Source: Helichrysum umbraculigerum
Taxonomy: Eukaryota > Streptophyta > Magnoliopsida > Asterales > Asteraceae
Length of the DNA stretch: 64,000 bases
Direction: 5' to 3'
NCBI GenBank assembly: GCA_949592205.1
Contig: CATIUR010000001.1
Location: forward strand, 242,160,250-242,224,249
The notes beneath the pieces were generated by a model, which was not told the DNA's origin, made no database searches, and was given only the letters and a program-made list of their open reading frames with translations. Made by a program: the position numbers and the translations under genes. Positions within the stretch are counted from its first letter, which is position 1. Each line of letters begins with the position of its first letter. Shown in pieces: positions 23,602 through 34,734 of this stretch.

Positions 23602-23842
23602 CTACGTCGCATCTGGCTTGGGCTAAATGCGACGTCAGCCCCTACGTCGCAGAACATCTCACTACGTCGCATACTGCGACGTCACCGTTAACGTCGCATT
23701 AAATTGCGAAATCACACATAGCGACGTCAGTCCCTACTTCGCACTAGACCCTGACGTCGCATATAGCGACATAAGCGCCTACGTCGCATGCGACGTCGCA
23801 CCCTACGTCGCATAACAACCCAGCGTCGCACCCTGCGTCGCT
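23602..23842. repeat. CpG-rich half-site array, ACGTCGCA / TGCGACGT (S1)
   Basis: More than a dozen copies of ACGTCGCA or its reverse complement, some as tight hairpins (ACGTCGCA-TAC-TGCGACGT near 23674). Occupies the same part of the LTR as the arrays in G1, G2 and B. It also gives a long open frame by chance. Confidence 0.82.
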
Positions 23843-24505
23843 AAAAACAAGAAGTTTAAAAACTAGTTTTCACTAAGTGTCGAACTAACCGGAAACGCAT
23901 ATCTTTATACGATACGATTCACGAGCTTTACAAACAATACAAACACACTTATTTTACCGAAATTAGGATTTCAAACTATCATCAACGAATCGTATACATT
24001 TTCACGAATACGAAATACAAACATAAACATTTAAACGAACGATTTGGACGTGACTTGGTTGTACGAACACTAGCATGGATGATTAACTTAGACATCCACA
24101 TACTTATTAAATCTCGTACGTTTAGGACGTTAGGAGATTCGGACTATACTTGGGCTTAGGTTTGCTAGCACTCGCACTACTTAACTCAACAGGTGAGTTC
24201 ACAGCCCCTACTTTTACTGTTTTAACTGCTTTGAACAGGGGTGGAAAACATAGTCAAACACTTTTATACAAACATGGTTGTATACTATTTTACTCAAACA
24301 AGTGGAGTACATGGAACTAGTAAACTGATAAACAAACTGACGATTTCAACTTAATATGTAATACTGCCCGCACGTGGTCCATATACGGGTCTTAGGGGAA
24401 GTGTTACATATTACTTTCATACTGCCAACGCTGTAAACGCATGAACACGTTTTCGAGAACGCTGGAGGATAACCAGCAACACTTTATATAACGGACTGGG
24501 TAACT

Positions 24506-24736
24506 AAAAGTCCCTACTTGACATGGGCAACACTATTGAAAAGTCCCTACTTGACATGGGCAACACTACTGAAAAGTCCCTACTTGACATGGGCAACACT
24601 ATTGAAAAGTCCCTACTTGACATGGGCAACACTATCGAAAAGTCCCTACCTGACATGGGCAACACTATTGAAAAGTCCCTACCTGACATGGGCAATACTA
24701 TACAAAAGTCCCTACTTGACATGGGCACCACTACTG
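24506..24736. repeat. 33-bp tandem repeat, 7 copies (S1)
   Basis: Unit begins AAAAGTCCCTACTTGACATG and continues GGCAACACTATTG; seven copies with a few substitutions. Because 33 is a multiple of three, frames stay open on both strands; these are not genes. Confidence 0.93.
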
Positions 24737-25691
24737 AAAACAATGGGTTTCCTACTAACATGGACCCACCAAACGACTAGGATCGTAACACTGTCGTACG
24801 TGGTCCAGATACGGGTCTTAGGGGAGTGTTACACCTACGAACGACTAATAGGATACTTACATTCCTACTATAACTTGAACTATATTTTTGGGCAACATAA
24901 AACGAAACATATCTACGATCAGGATACGTATAATCCTACAAAACTTACTTGAACACGGGATACTGATTTCCTACAACTACTAGGATACGAACATTCCTAC
25001 AAACAACTAATTTGGAACATATCTGATTTCATGAACTATACTTTTGGGTGACATCCCAACGATACGTTACAAACAACAGTGGTTTATCACAACGGAACTT
25101 GTAAACATAAAATCTGTGAATTCACTCAACCTAGTTGTTGACTTTTACTATGTTTTTCAGGGAATTAGCTGCGCATGTAAGAATCGCCAACACATGGAGA
25201 ATTAGGCGACCCGTGAAGCTTTAGGATGCCAACTTTTGGAAAAACATATGGATTTCTTTAGTATAACTGAATTGTTTTAGTCATATTTCAGAAATCTACT
25301 TTTGTAAACTTACTACTTTTAACTTATACGATTTGATGAATCGTAAACATGTAATTAATACTTTTGGCATCTTAATATATATTGTTCTGTTGTAATCATA
25401 AGCTCTGATACGTATGCATGCTTTATTATTATGACACCCCATACTTAAACTAAACGCTTCCGCTCAACGAATTTGGGGGTGTTACAGAATGTTTGACAGG
25501 CTTTTACTCTGATGTTAGTTTGATAACTAAAGAGATGTTTTGAATTATATAACACCTAGTTTGTTGAAATGTCATGTAGTTAGTTTGAAAAAGTTTATTG
25601 ACATTATAAAGACATGGATAGTATGTTTGAAATCTACGCTTCCGAGTCGTTATTATTATTATAATCGATTAATGTAACGAGGGGTGTTATA

Positions 25692-26779
25692 AAAACTATA
25701 AATAGAGGCCTAGTTTAGGCTTAAGGATATACGATTCAAGAATACAAAAGTAGATTATTAGGGTTTAAGGTCGACTTAAGGTGCGAATTTGGAGGTTAAG
25801 GAGCTAGGGTTTGAAGGTTTTTAACCCTAGGAAAAGCTGGTTCTACAATTGGTTCGGTTTCTTTATCCTTGTAACTTTAATAACCTTATTGAGTTAATTT
25901 ATGGATATTGTTTATTTGAATTACTTGTTAATTAGGTTTTCATTATAGTTATTTGAATGAATGTTTATTGAGTTTATTATATGAATTTATGTTTATGTTG
26001 GAACTATATTATTGAATGTTTATTATACAATAATTGTCTTTATTATAATATATTGATGATTGTTCTTGACATAGTTAGACTGATTTATATTAAACGAGGA
26101 TGACCATATTAAGTTTGTATAAATTAAGTGATTGTGTTTATGTCTTGATCTTAACCTTATGCGATAGACGAAGAATATAATTCATTGATATAAAGTAATA
26201 TTGTGATTCACGCCATACCGATGAAATTGTATTAATAAACTGCTGATAGATCTTAATAATTAGTGATACTTTGCGTAACCTTATGATTGTGTTGCTATGA
26301 TGAAGATTAGCTTAAGCTTAAGTAATTTTCTACATTAGTAAGTCACCAGTAATAATAGCCAACAAGCAAATAGACATAAGTAAATATAATAAGTTTAATA
26401 AATAATAGTTTGAATAATTATAATCCTCTATCCATGTGAGTATTCTTAAGTTGTTCCTAAAACTTATCTATTAGAATCTGTATCAAAATATAAATATAAA
26501 TATGTTCGTTCGGAACTTAAACGTCCCTCTTATCTTGTATATTATTGTACATTGGATCATTTATTTGTATTATTGTAAATAGTTGTAATTAAGAGTAAAT
26601 AGATAATTGGTTATAAATTAGAGTCACGTTTCTTGTGTTCCTTGTGTTCAAACTTGGACTTACTTATAAAGCTATATTACATGAACGGGTTAATCTTGCC
26701 TGAATTGTGTGATAGTATTATTTAATATTTCCTTAATTTAAAACTTGTGATTATAATTGCCTATACTTAGCACACCTCA
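25692..26779 (+). repeat. Element O LTR, right portion, ending at the primer site
   Basis: Starts inside the LTR (AAAACTATAAATAG, equivalent to 2314) and runs to its end (CACACCTCA). It overlaps by about 760 bp the sequence already present at 2314-3077, so the two pieces are not simple halves of one split LTR. All three O LTR pieces have private substitutions. Confidence 0.85.
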
Positions 26780-26785
26780 AGTTTT

Positions 26786-26802
26786 TGGCGCCGCTGTCGG
26801 GG
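26786..26802 (+). other. Element O primer-binding site (tRNA-Asp type)
   Basis: TGGCGCCGCTGTCGGGG, two mismatches from the complement of plant tRNA-Asp 3' end (TGGCGCCGTTGCCGGGG). This primer type is usual in the Tat and Athila groups. Confidence 0.85.
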
Positions 26803-27552
26803 AACACTTAACCGGTTGAACTTTTATTCTATCGGGGAGTGGTGTATTTTAATTAAACTAATTATTTTCCCTGTAAAATTTTGGTTTCTAATACTTTGCA
26901 AAATCAATACGAAATATCGGCTCACCCATTGAGAATACTGACAAAAACAAAGGTATAAGGAGAGTAAAGCCCTACCTTATTGATTTATCAAATAGGAGGT
27001 AAGGTGCTTCTCGAAAGAAATAGGTTATTAATAAGCTTCGCGCTGACCTGTTTCTCCGCTTTTTGTGTATTATCAATGGAGCTACCGAGATCTATTGACT
27101 AGCTTTGTAAAAGAAATTTAACAAAAACACTATAAATTAGGACTTTTGACTAAATATGTGTAATTATGTAAATGTATTTTATTTGTATAATATGTTTTAC
27201 TTGTATTATATGTGTTCTAAATTAAGTGATAATTTGTGTATACAGAATTCATTAACTGTTAGTGAAATGGAAAATAAGCAAATGGAAATTTTGAATGAAA
27301 CTGTGGAATGCAAGGATGTCTGTGTTGATGAACATTCTCTTAGGATATTTGATAACCCTTGATATCGCTCATTTTGTATAAGTTTATCTTTAGCGATATC
27401 ATTAATTTTGTTATTGTTTTTGTGTATTTACTTGAACTTTTGGTACTTAATTGGTTGAAAAACTCATTTCAGGTAAAAACATAAAGATAAATTAAGAAGT
27501 AGCAGAGGTGGAGCAAAGTGGAAGCAAAAGTTGAAATCTGCCAAACAAAGAG

Positions 27553-27685
27553 GAATCCGCCGGATTCATATTGAATCCGCCGGATTCACCCTCCATTAAT
27601 GCCAGATCAGGTCGACTTGATCAACTGCCACGTGTAGGTCGAATCCCATTGAATCTGCCGGATTCAAGAAGAATCCGCCGGATTC
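27553..27685 (+). repeat. Paired GAATCCGCCGGATTC palindromes in O leader
   Basis: Two pairs: 27553-27567 with 27573-27587, and 27651-27665 with 27671-27685, both with 5-nt spacers. The 15-mer is the reverse complement of that in B and G2, although O belongs to a different retrotransposon branch. Confidence 0.88.
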
Positions 27686-28116
27686 ATCTCCCGTCCAGAA
27701 AAGTCAATTTTTCCTTTTAATATCTTGGAACCACCTAACTTTTTCTTATCTTCTACATCTCGACCTAGCAGCCCCCAAGGGCGATTTTTATGGTTCTTGG
27801 AGCCATTTTTCATCATCTAAAAAGTCTCTCATCATCTTAACTCTTTTGGTCACAAGAATCATCATCCGAACATTGTAATCACTCGGTTTGCATCTTTATT
27901 CGATTATAATTATGTTTACTTTGATTTCTCTTATTTCATGTGTTTACCTTGTTGTTATGATGATTAGTGGCTAGATTATTGTGCTTGTTTGGATGAACTA
28001 ACTAGTTGATTAGGGGTGTATCTTTTGGTGTTAATTTATGCTTGAGTTTGTGAATCATCCATGGATTTGAATGCATTTAGTTGGTTGTTGTTATGAACTT
28101 TTGGCATTTTAACTAA

Positions 28117-28560
28117 GCGATTATAGCGAACGTTTGTTGCTTATAAAAAATACATAAATAGTTGTTTGTCATTTGTGGAACAAAGCATTTGATGATTGTA
28201 ACGACAACTAGTTAATTACAAACAAGTTAGCGATTATAGCGAATGTTTGTCGTGTGGATGATTTGCAAACTCTTAAAATCTTAATTTATGTTTAATCGGA
28301 GAACCTTGTGTGATTGAGCTTAATCTCAAGAATTTGGCCATTTGGTGATTTACTAATTGATATAGCGAACGTTTTCAACCAAGTAAATTGCTATCGATTA
28401 TTTGTCTATAAATGATTGAACAAAATTGCGAATGTGGTTTTGGAATGTGTCAAATGATTTAGCTAAATTGTGCGAGTTGGTAACCATGGCGAACGTCCGT
28501 TACTAGATTAAATCATAGGTTTGTTGATTGAAGTTGAACTATAGGTCTTAGCGAACGTTG
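28117..28560. repeat. Dispersed AGCGAACGTT-like motif in O leader
   Basis: Copies near 28125, 28239, 28363, 28425, 28486 and 28550, spaced 60-125 bases, two of them preceded by GCGATTATA. Role unknown. Confidence 0.55.
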
Positions 28561-29016
28561 AGCTTATGTTTGATGAATATTACCCTTGGCATATAGTATA
28601 ACCGGCTATAACTCTACACCTCGAAATCACTAGTGAAGTAGTCCAAGCAAGCATTGTTTTTAATATCTGAAAATTTCCAATCAATCACTTTGACTCTTCA
28701 GAGTCCACCTGCCTAGATTAATTAAAGTTTGTAGTTTTAAGCAACGTGACAACTCGGTCACACAAAACCCCCACAGTTACTTTTCTGTATAAATTACTTG
28801 CACTTGGATATAACTTCTTGAACTCACATTCCCTGTGTTCGAACCCGAACTTACCCAACTATACTACTACACGATAGGGTCCACTGCCCGGTTGTGTTTT
28901 GGTCTAGCTCGGTACTTTCTTGTTCATATTTTCAACGATAATTTTATAACTGGATTCAACACATCAACCCTACACTAGATACTATATCTGAAGAAGAGGA
29001 AGAGGATTTAGAAAGT

Positions 29017-30240
29017 ATGTCTGAAGAAGAAGGGATTGATTTAGGTATTAGCACTGAGGTTGAAGATACTAATTTAGGAAGGATACATGTGCCAGTAGTT
29101 AGTACGAGAGGTGGAATGATTCAGCTTTTAGAAGTTGGAAAAGATGATACATATTATATTATGGCTGTCATCAGGGCATCTATTATTGACTTTACACCTG
29201 AACAAAAATACATAATTGAGAAGATTGAAAAAGAATATGAAGACTGGTATAATCCTAACCAAACCCAGATGGTGAACTATTTTGATAAGTATATAAATGA
29301 ACTAAAGGAAATGCTATATCAGCAAGAAGCTCAAGAGGAAGATTTCTTTGAAGGTCAGAAGATTTTGTATTCATGTGTCTATAGAGCATTGACAAGATAC
29401 CCGTTTCCTTATTCTGATAAACAAATGAGTTTATTGGAATCCTATAAGAATCAAATGGAATGGGCAACTGGAAATCCAACGCAGATGGCAGATATTTGTT
29501 TGATAGAAGAATTGCAGGAAGTAATTAGCTTATTGGAACAAAAAGATTATAAGAATTGCAGCACTTACTATGTAGACTGCACGGTGGAATATTATATGCA
29601 ACAAATAATCAATGATTTATACTATCCAGCACAAGATGAGCTGATGAGGAAAGTTCCGGATGAGATATCTGAAGTGGCATTAGTTAATGTGGCGAACTAT
29701 GTGATTATGGAGCTTAAGTCAATTTTTCATGGGATGAATCATTTTTGTCACATTGATCTATTTCATTTACGATTATCTCAAATTTATACAAGAATGATAA
29801 ATATGTTTAGATTTTCGAGATTGTTATTTACTGAGCGTCAGAGGGAATTAATGAAAGGAATGCTATGGGAAATTGAAGAGGTAGTAAGAAACCCTACAAC
29901 TGGAAAGTATGAAATGTTACATTTAGGATTTTATGGTTTTATGGATGAGTTAAGACGTAAGCATCAAGAGCGTGAAATTAAAGAAGTAAATGGATGTAAG
30001 GTGATTGATGAGGAAGGACAAGTAGCTAAGGCAATAAAGAAAATAATGAGGGAATTTTATGAATTGCAAATAGCAGCTGATGAACATCATCGACATTTTG
30101 AAGATTCCATTGCTCAAGTCCCTGATATCACTAAAACCATGTTTAGATACTTTTTAAGAATCTTTCCACCTGATCAGAAAATCCCTATAACCTTTATGCT
30201 ACCAAATGGTTACTATGTTTCACCAATAGCTCGAGAATGA
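29017..30240 (+). CDS. Element O intact ORF, 407 codons, unknown protein
   Basis: Uninterrupted. The frame is open from 28942, so a start or splice upstream is possible; the extra part is acidic (SEEEEEDLES). The ATG at 29017 gives MSEEEGIDLG. The protein looks mostly alpha-helical, with many Glu, Lys, Tyr and Met residues, for example EQKYIIEKIEKEYEDWYN and ERQRELMKGMLWEIEEV. It ends PITFMLPNGYYVSPIARE. I see no zinc knuckle, protease DTG/DSG, RT, RNase H, integrase, signal peptide or clear membrane span, and I do not recognise the family. It sits where gag would be in a complete element. Candidates are a diverged capsid-like protein, the extra ORF1 known from Ogre/Tat elements, or a captured host fragment. 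Staying open in an element whose LTRs differ by about 2 percent suggests recent constraint. Confidence 0.7.
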   Translation: MSEEEGIDLGISTEVEDTNLGRIHVPVVSTRGGMIQLLEVGKDDTYYIMAVIRASIIDFTPEQKYIIEKIEKEYEDWYNPNQTQMVNYFDKYINELKEMLYQQEAQEEDFFEGQKILYSCVYRALTRYPFPYSDKQMSLLESYKNQMEWATGNPTQMADICLIEELQEVISLLEQKDYKNCSTYYVDCTVEYYMQQIINDLYYPAQDELMRKVPDEISEVALVNVANYVIMELKSIFHGMNHFCHIDLFHLRLSQIYTRMINMFRFSRLLFTERQRELMKGMLWEIEEVVRNPTTGKYEMLHLGFYGFMDELRRKHQEREIKEVNGCKVIDEEGQVAKAIKKIMREFYELQIAADEHHRHFEDSIAQVPDITKTMFRYFLRIFPPDQKIPITFMLPNGYYVSPIARE

Positions 30241-32857
30241 GTTCATCAACCTTGAAGACATGCGCACATTCTTATTCACATTTTAAGTTTTCATTATGTT
30301 ATTAGTTATGGTTTCTGTTGATTAAACTTTCGTTATTTGGTTGTTGACAGTTATTAAGTTTTTAATATATGTGTTATTTTAGGAATAATTGTCATGTTCG
30401 TATATATGTTTGAATGTTATTTTTCTTTTAGTATTGAAGTGGTTAAATGTTTTCATATTAATCTCAGTTATATTATATAAGGTATGATACTTTTCAATTT
30501 AATAACCATATTTTATGCCTGCATTAAAAATCATTTTAAGGTTCATATTGGATTTTATCCTCACTTTTATAAGTTTTTTTTATGACACCGTAAAATGTTT
30601 ATAATGTGAGTTTGTCAAGTATGAGTTATTTTATAAGAATTATTAAAATATTTTAATAAAATAATGGAAGTATGTATGAAAAATTTAACTATGTATTCTT
30701 AATATATTGTTAGTGAATGAATGGTTTTTCTTTGAATATTGGTATTATTTTCTTACTAAGGTGTGGATACATTAATCCAGTGATTGCTTTTATTTAATTG
30801 TTCTTTATAGTTAGGATTTTTGGAATCTGAATTGTATATATGTTTTTGCTATAAAGATAATTACTATAAAATGTTTTACTAGATAATGATATGAAACATT
30901 TATAAAGAGACTTTTAATCAATTATTTGAAGTAAATGAAGTTTGTTCAATAAGTTTAACGTTATTAAAAAAACTAGTGTGTTAATATTAGGATATATTAA
31001 TTTTGTGTGGCTACTTAGTAGATTTTACTTTATTTTTAGTTTTAAGGATAGGTTTGAGAAACCATGATCACTAGAAAACGTTGCTACGTAAATTGAATTA
31101 AACAGGGCTAATATGATAAAGGTCGTTCTTTTAAAAGAAATCGCTATCGCTACTAGCAACCAACCGGGGGCTAACATATTTAACCGGCGGTTGGACACTT
31201 TTTAGACTCATGCCAGTAATTGAATTAGGAAATCGATGGTTGTAGGTACCCGACTAGAGATTGAATACTTTTTGGTTTAATTTGGAGAGAATCTGAATAG
31301 CATTAATTTCATAAGTTTTCATACACAATAAGCCCATAGAATATAATAGCATGTGTTTATATGTTTCTGGATTATCTTTAATTTGTGTTATTCATTTTAA
31401 TATTTGGTACGTTTAATTTGTTTGCCTGTTTATTTTTTAGATTACCATTTTGCAAAGTTGGTATACAGTACAATACAATACATGCGTACAAGTAGAGCTG
31501 AACAATGCATTATTCTTCTTAACAATGCATTAATTTTTGGAAAAATATGAACTTTGTGGGTATGTTCCCTGGAAACCCTCACGAGACTATAACTCGTCCA
31601 CTCGGGATACCGAGGGGTTTAAAGGCTTATTGCATATGCTAAATGCAATCGTGATTAACTACGAAAGTGTGGATGTTGTATATTATTTTTCAAGAGATCA
31701 AGGAATCAACCAAGCAGATTTTTCTTAGCCAATGATGAAATTTATAATTTCAGTCAGGAGAGTTTTCTGTTCTATTTTTCTTTCCCTTACTCACTTTTGT
31801 TTATCAATTTTTATACAATGAGGGCATTGTATAATTTAAGTGTGGGGTAAGGGTTCGTAAGAAAAAGAATTTCTTTAATTAATCATTTAAGTTTCTATTG
31901 TTCTTAAATTTTATTAAAAATTTAAATTTTTAAGTGAATAACTAAGTATTTATTAGTTAGAATACTTTTGTTAAAAGTTTTGTTTTGTATTTAAAAGTTT
32001 AGACTTTAATGTGGATTAACTGTTTTCTATATATAACGTAAGCTACCTTAATAAGGAGTGATATATAGTTATATGATATGATGTACTAATAGGCAAAGCT
32101 ATATGAAGATTTCTGAATTTTAATAAATTAATAAAATAATTTGTATATTATTTTATGGTACATAATATGATGTATGACATAAAAAGTCTTAAATTTTAAA
32201 TTTATTATACAATAATTTTATATATCTTTTTATTTATGTAGAAACATTTGGGGGTATATACTGATGGTTTCCTCTGTTATACGAAAGTATAGACCTGGTC
32301 TCTATTAATATATACTTAAAAATTAAGCAAACGCAAGTCAAAAGTACTTGAAAAATCTAAAAAATAAAAGATACCTAATGAGGTCGCCAAAATGGTTTGA
32401 CCAAGTCTGGTTTTGCTTAGACCTGAATCAAGTTATGTCGCTCTGTTGCATGAAAATGCAGACCTGTCACCAATGTCTTGATTCTTAAAAATGTATTTTA
32501 TATATTTAATGGGAATATAAAAGAAAACTGTATAATTAAGTTTAAAAGTAAATCATATATGGAAATCATAAGTAATATACATACTAACAGTAAAGATATA
32601 TTCAGAAATATGAATATAGATTGTTTAAAGTGGACAAATATATTAGTAATCATTCATGAGCTATATATTATACAAATAATAATAATTTTTATTTATACAT
32701 TATAGTTATCCATGTTAATTAAATTGTTTAAATTTTCAATTTATAAAATAGATTTGTAGTATTGGTATTTTGATTTTTAAATATTAGTTTGACGCTTATT
32801 TTAAATTTTATTCAGTATTCTACTTGAGGACAAGCAGAACTTAAGTGTGGGGATATT
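30241..32857 (+). other. Element O 3' non-coding region
   Basis: About 2.6 kb, AT rich, no pol. Includes a degenerate CCAACCGG/AACCGGCGGTTGG pair (31160-31194), a 63-codon frame of doubtful reality (31537-31728) and an internal polypurine-like TTTAAGTGTGGGGTAAGGG (about 31836-31854). Confidence 0.6.
32838..32857 (+). other. Element O polypurine tract
   Basis: GAACTTAAGTGTGGGGATAT directly before TGATAAG of the 3' LTR. A similar word occurs 1 kb upstream at about 31836. Confidence 0.8.
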
Positions 32858-34415
32858 TGATAAGCATCTAATAGATAGTATATTTTATAGTAATTTATCC
32901 CTATATTTATATACATTTTAGTGCATTTATATGATTTTAGATACTTATTTTGTTAATATTTGCAGAGATGTATTTTAATTAAAGATTGAAGAAAAATGAA
33001 CGAGAACGAATCCAAAACTGAAGAAAATGAAGAAATGAAGAAAAATGAGCTTAAACCTTAAAGAATTGAAGACTAAAATGATAATATTGAAGAAATAGGC
33101 CAAAATGAAGATTAAAATCTGTTAAAGAAAAGAAGAAGACCAAAAAGTAAAGCCCAACCCGAAGTTGGAAGATTCTGGAATTGAGGTCCAACCGGCGGTT
33201 GGATTACCCAACCGGCGGTTGGGGTATAAAAGGATTAAGGCGGTGGAAGACGTGGAGTTGGACCAGGACACAACTTGTTCCAACCGGCGATTGGAATGCC
33301 CAACCGGCGGTTGGGAGGTCGGCCAACAAAACTATAAATAGAGGCCTAGTTTAGGTTTAAGGATATACGATTCAAGAATACAAAAGTCGATTATTCGGGT
33401 TTAAGGTCGACTTAAGATGCGAATTTGGAGGTTAAGGAGCTAGGGTTTGAAGGTTTTTAACCCTGGGAAAAGTTGGTTATACAATTGGATCGGTTTCTTT
33501 ATCCTTGTAACTTTAATAACCTTATTGAGTTAATTTATGGATATTGTTTATTTGAATTAATTGTTAATTAGGTTTTCATTATAGTTATTTGAATGAATGT
33601 TTATTGAGTTTATTATATGAATTTATATTTATGTTGGAACTATATTATTGAATGTTTATTATACAATAATTGTCTTTATTATAATATATTGATGATTGTT
33701 CTTGACATAGTTAGACTGATTTATATTAAACGAGGATGACCATATTAAGTTTGTATAAATTAAGTGATTATGTTTATGTCTTGATTTTAACCTTATGCGA
33801 TAGACGAAGAATATAATTCATTGATATAAAGTAATATTGTGATTCACGTCATACCGATGAAATTGTATTAATAAACTGCTGATAGATCTTAATAATTAGT
33901 GATACTTTGCGTAACCTTATGATTGTGTTGCTATGATGAAGACTAGCTTAAGCTTAAGTAATTTTCTACATTAGTAAGTCACCAGTCTTAATAGTCAACA
34001 AGCAAATAGACATAAGTAAATATAATAAGTTTAATAAATAATAGTTTGAATAATTATAATCTTCTATCCATCTGAGTATTCTTAAGTTGTTCCTAAAACT
34101 TATCTATTAGAATCTATATCAAAATATAAATATAAATATGTTCGTTCGGAACTAAAACGTCCCCCTTATCTTGTATATTATTGTACATTGGATCATTTAT
34201 TTGTATTATTGTAAATAGTTGTAATTAAGAGTAAATAGATAATTGGTTATAAATTAGAGTCACGTTTCTTGTGTTCCTTGTGTTCAAACTTGGACTTACT
34301 TATAAAGCTATATTACATGAACGGGTTAATCTTGCCTGAATTGTGTGATAATATTATTTAGTATTTTCTTAATTTAAAACTTGTGATTATAATTGCATAT
34401 ACTTAGCACACATCA
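32858..34415 (+). repeat. Element O 3' LTR, intact
   Basis: 1558 bp, TGATAAGCATC to CACATCA, followed by target duplication CTTAG (34416-34420). Palindrome pairs at 33188-33222 and 33280-33314 flank TATAAAAGG. Confidence 0.92.
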
Positions 34416-34420
34416 CTTAG

Positions 34421-34731
34421 TGATTGAAGATTGGTGTCATCCGTGTAATCACTTCCAAATCAGTTTCCCATCCAATCGGTTAACCGATTTGTAATTGGTT
34501 GGAAAAAGTGGTAGCCCGCGTTATTATATTTTTTTTGTTTTTTTTAGTGTATAGAAATGGTGGTATGTTGGTAAATGTAGGGCCAGATTAATGAAGTGGT
34601 TAGTCATTTATGGCAGTGGATAATCAGTTGTGAATCAGTTTTGAATCAGTTAGTGAAAAGTTGACGTGACGCTAAGCCGCTGATGTGGCAGAAGTGATTT
34701 GGAGGTGATTAGGAAACAGATAAGAGTGGTC
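34421..34731. mobile_element. PIF/Harbinger-type MITE, right fragment
   Basis: Continuation of 1800-1843 beyond element O. Ends AGAGTGGTC followed by TTA (34732-34734). Confidence 0.62.
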
Positions 34732-34734
34732 TTA

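Larger units (their letters stand above)
22721..25486 (+). mobile_element. S1: solo LTR of a Ty3/gypsy element
   Basis: 2766 bp from TGTAACACCC to GGGTGTTACA, flanked by GAATG on both sides (22716-22720 and 25487-25491), with no internal region. The ends match the Tekay-type LTRs G1 and G2. It carries its own hairpin array, a GGGGACAAAACCCC palindrome (23213-23226), a GTAAGT site and a 33-bp tandem repeat. A solo LTR is the usual product of recombination between the two LTRs of one copy. Confidence 0.92.
20961..25691 (+). repeat. Element B LTR 2, interrupted by solo LTR S1
   Basis: TGTAACATCC at 20961 to GGGTGTTATA ending 25691. Removing S1 and one GAATG leaves 1960 bp, matching LTR 1 (1963 bp). 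Immediately after it element O's LTR resumes, starting at an internal position (AAAACTATAAATAG). Confidence 0.9.
26803..28941 (+). other. Element O long leader, non-coding
   Basis: About 2.1 kb between primer site and the first long ORF. Holds a palindrome array (27553-27685), a short 68-codon frame (27156-27362) with no recognisable features, and at least six copies of a GCGAACGT/GCGAATGT word between 28117 and 28560. No gag. Confidence 0.6.
1844..34415 (+). mobile_element. Element O: non-autonomous Tat/Athila-like LTR retrotransposon (interrupted)
   Basis: TGATAAGCATC at 1844 and CACATCA ending at 34415 are the outer ends. CTTAG is duplicated immediately outside both (1839-1843 and 34416-34420), so this is one insertion. 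The LTR is about 1.56 kb (intact copy 32858-34415). A primer site of tRNA-Asp type follows the 5' LTR and a TAAGTGTGGGGAT polypurine tract precedes the 3' LTR; both are typical of the Tat/Athila branch of Ty3/gypsy. No gag, protease, RT or integrase is visible in the 6.1-kb internal region, only an unrelated 407-codon ORF. Elements B, G1 and S1 are nested inside the 5' LTR region. Confidence 0.8.

Noticed and set aside
23191..23691. 166-codon frame in S1
   Set aside because: CT-rich LTR leader giving Ser/Pro/Leu-rich low-complexity translation; no related protein seen.
24504..24952. Open frames of 85-144 codons on both strands with repeated amino acid units
   Set aside because: They are translations of the 33-bp tandem repeat in solo LTR S1; 33 is a multiple of three, so frames stay open by arithmetic.
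31537..31728. 63-codon frame in O
   Set aside because: Short, no recognised motif, in AT-rich 3' region; kept only as a remark.
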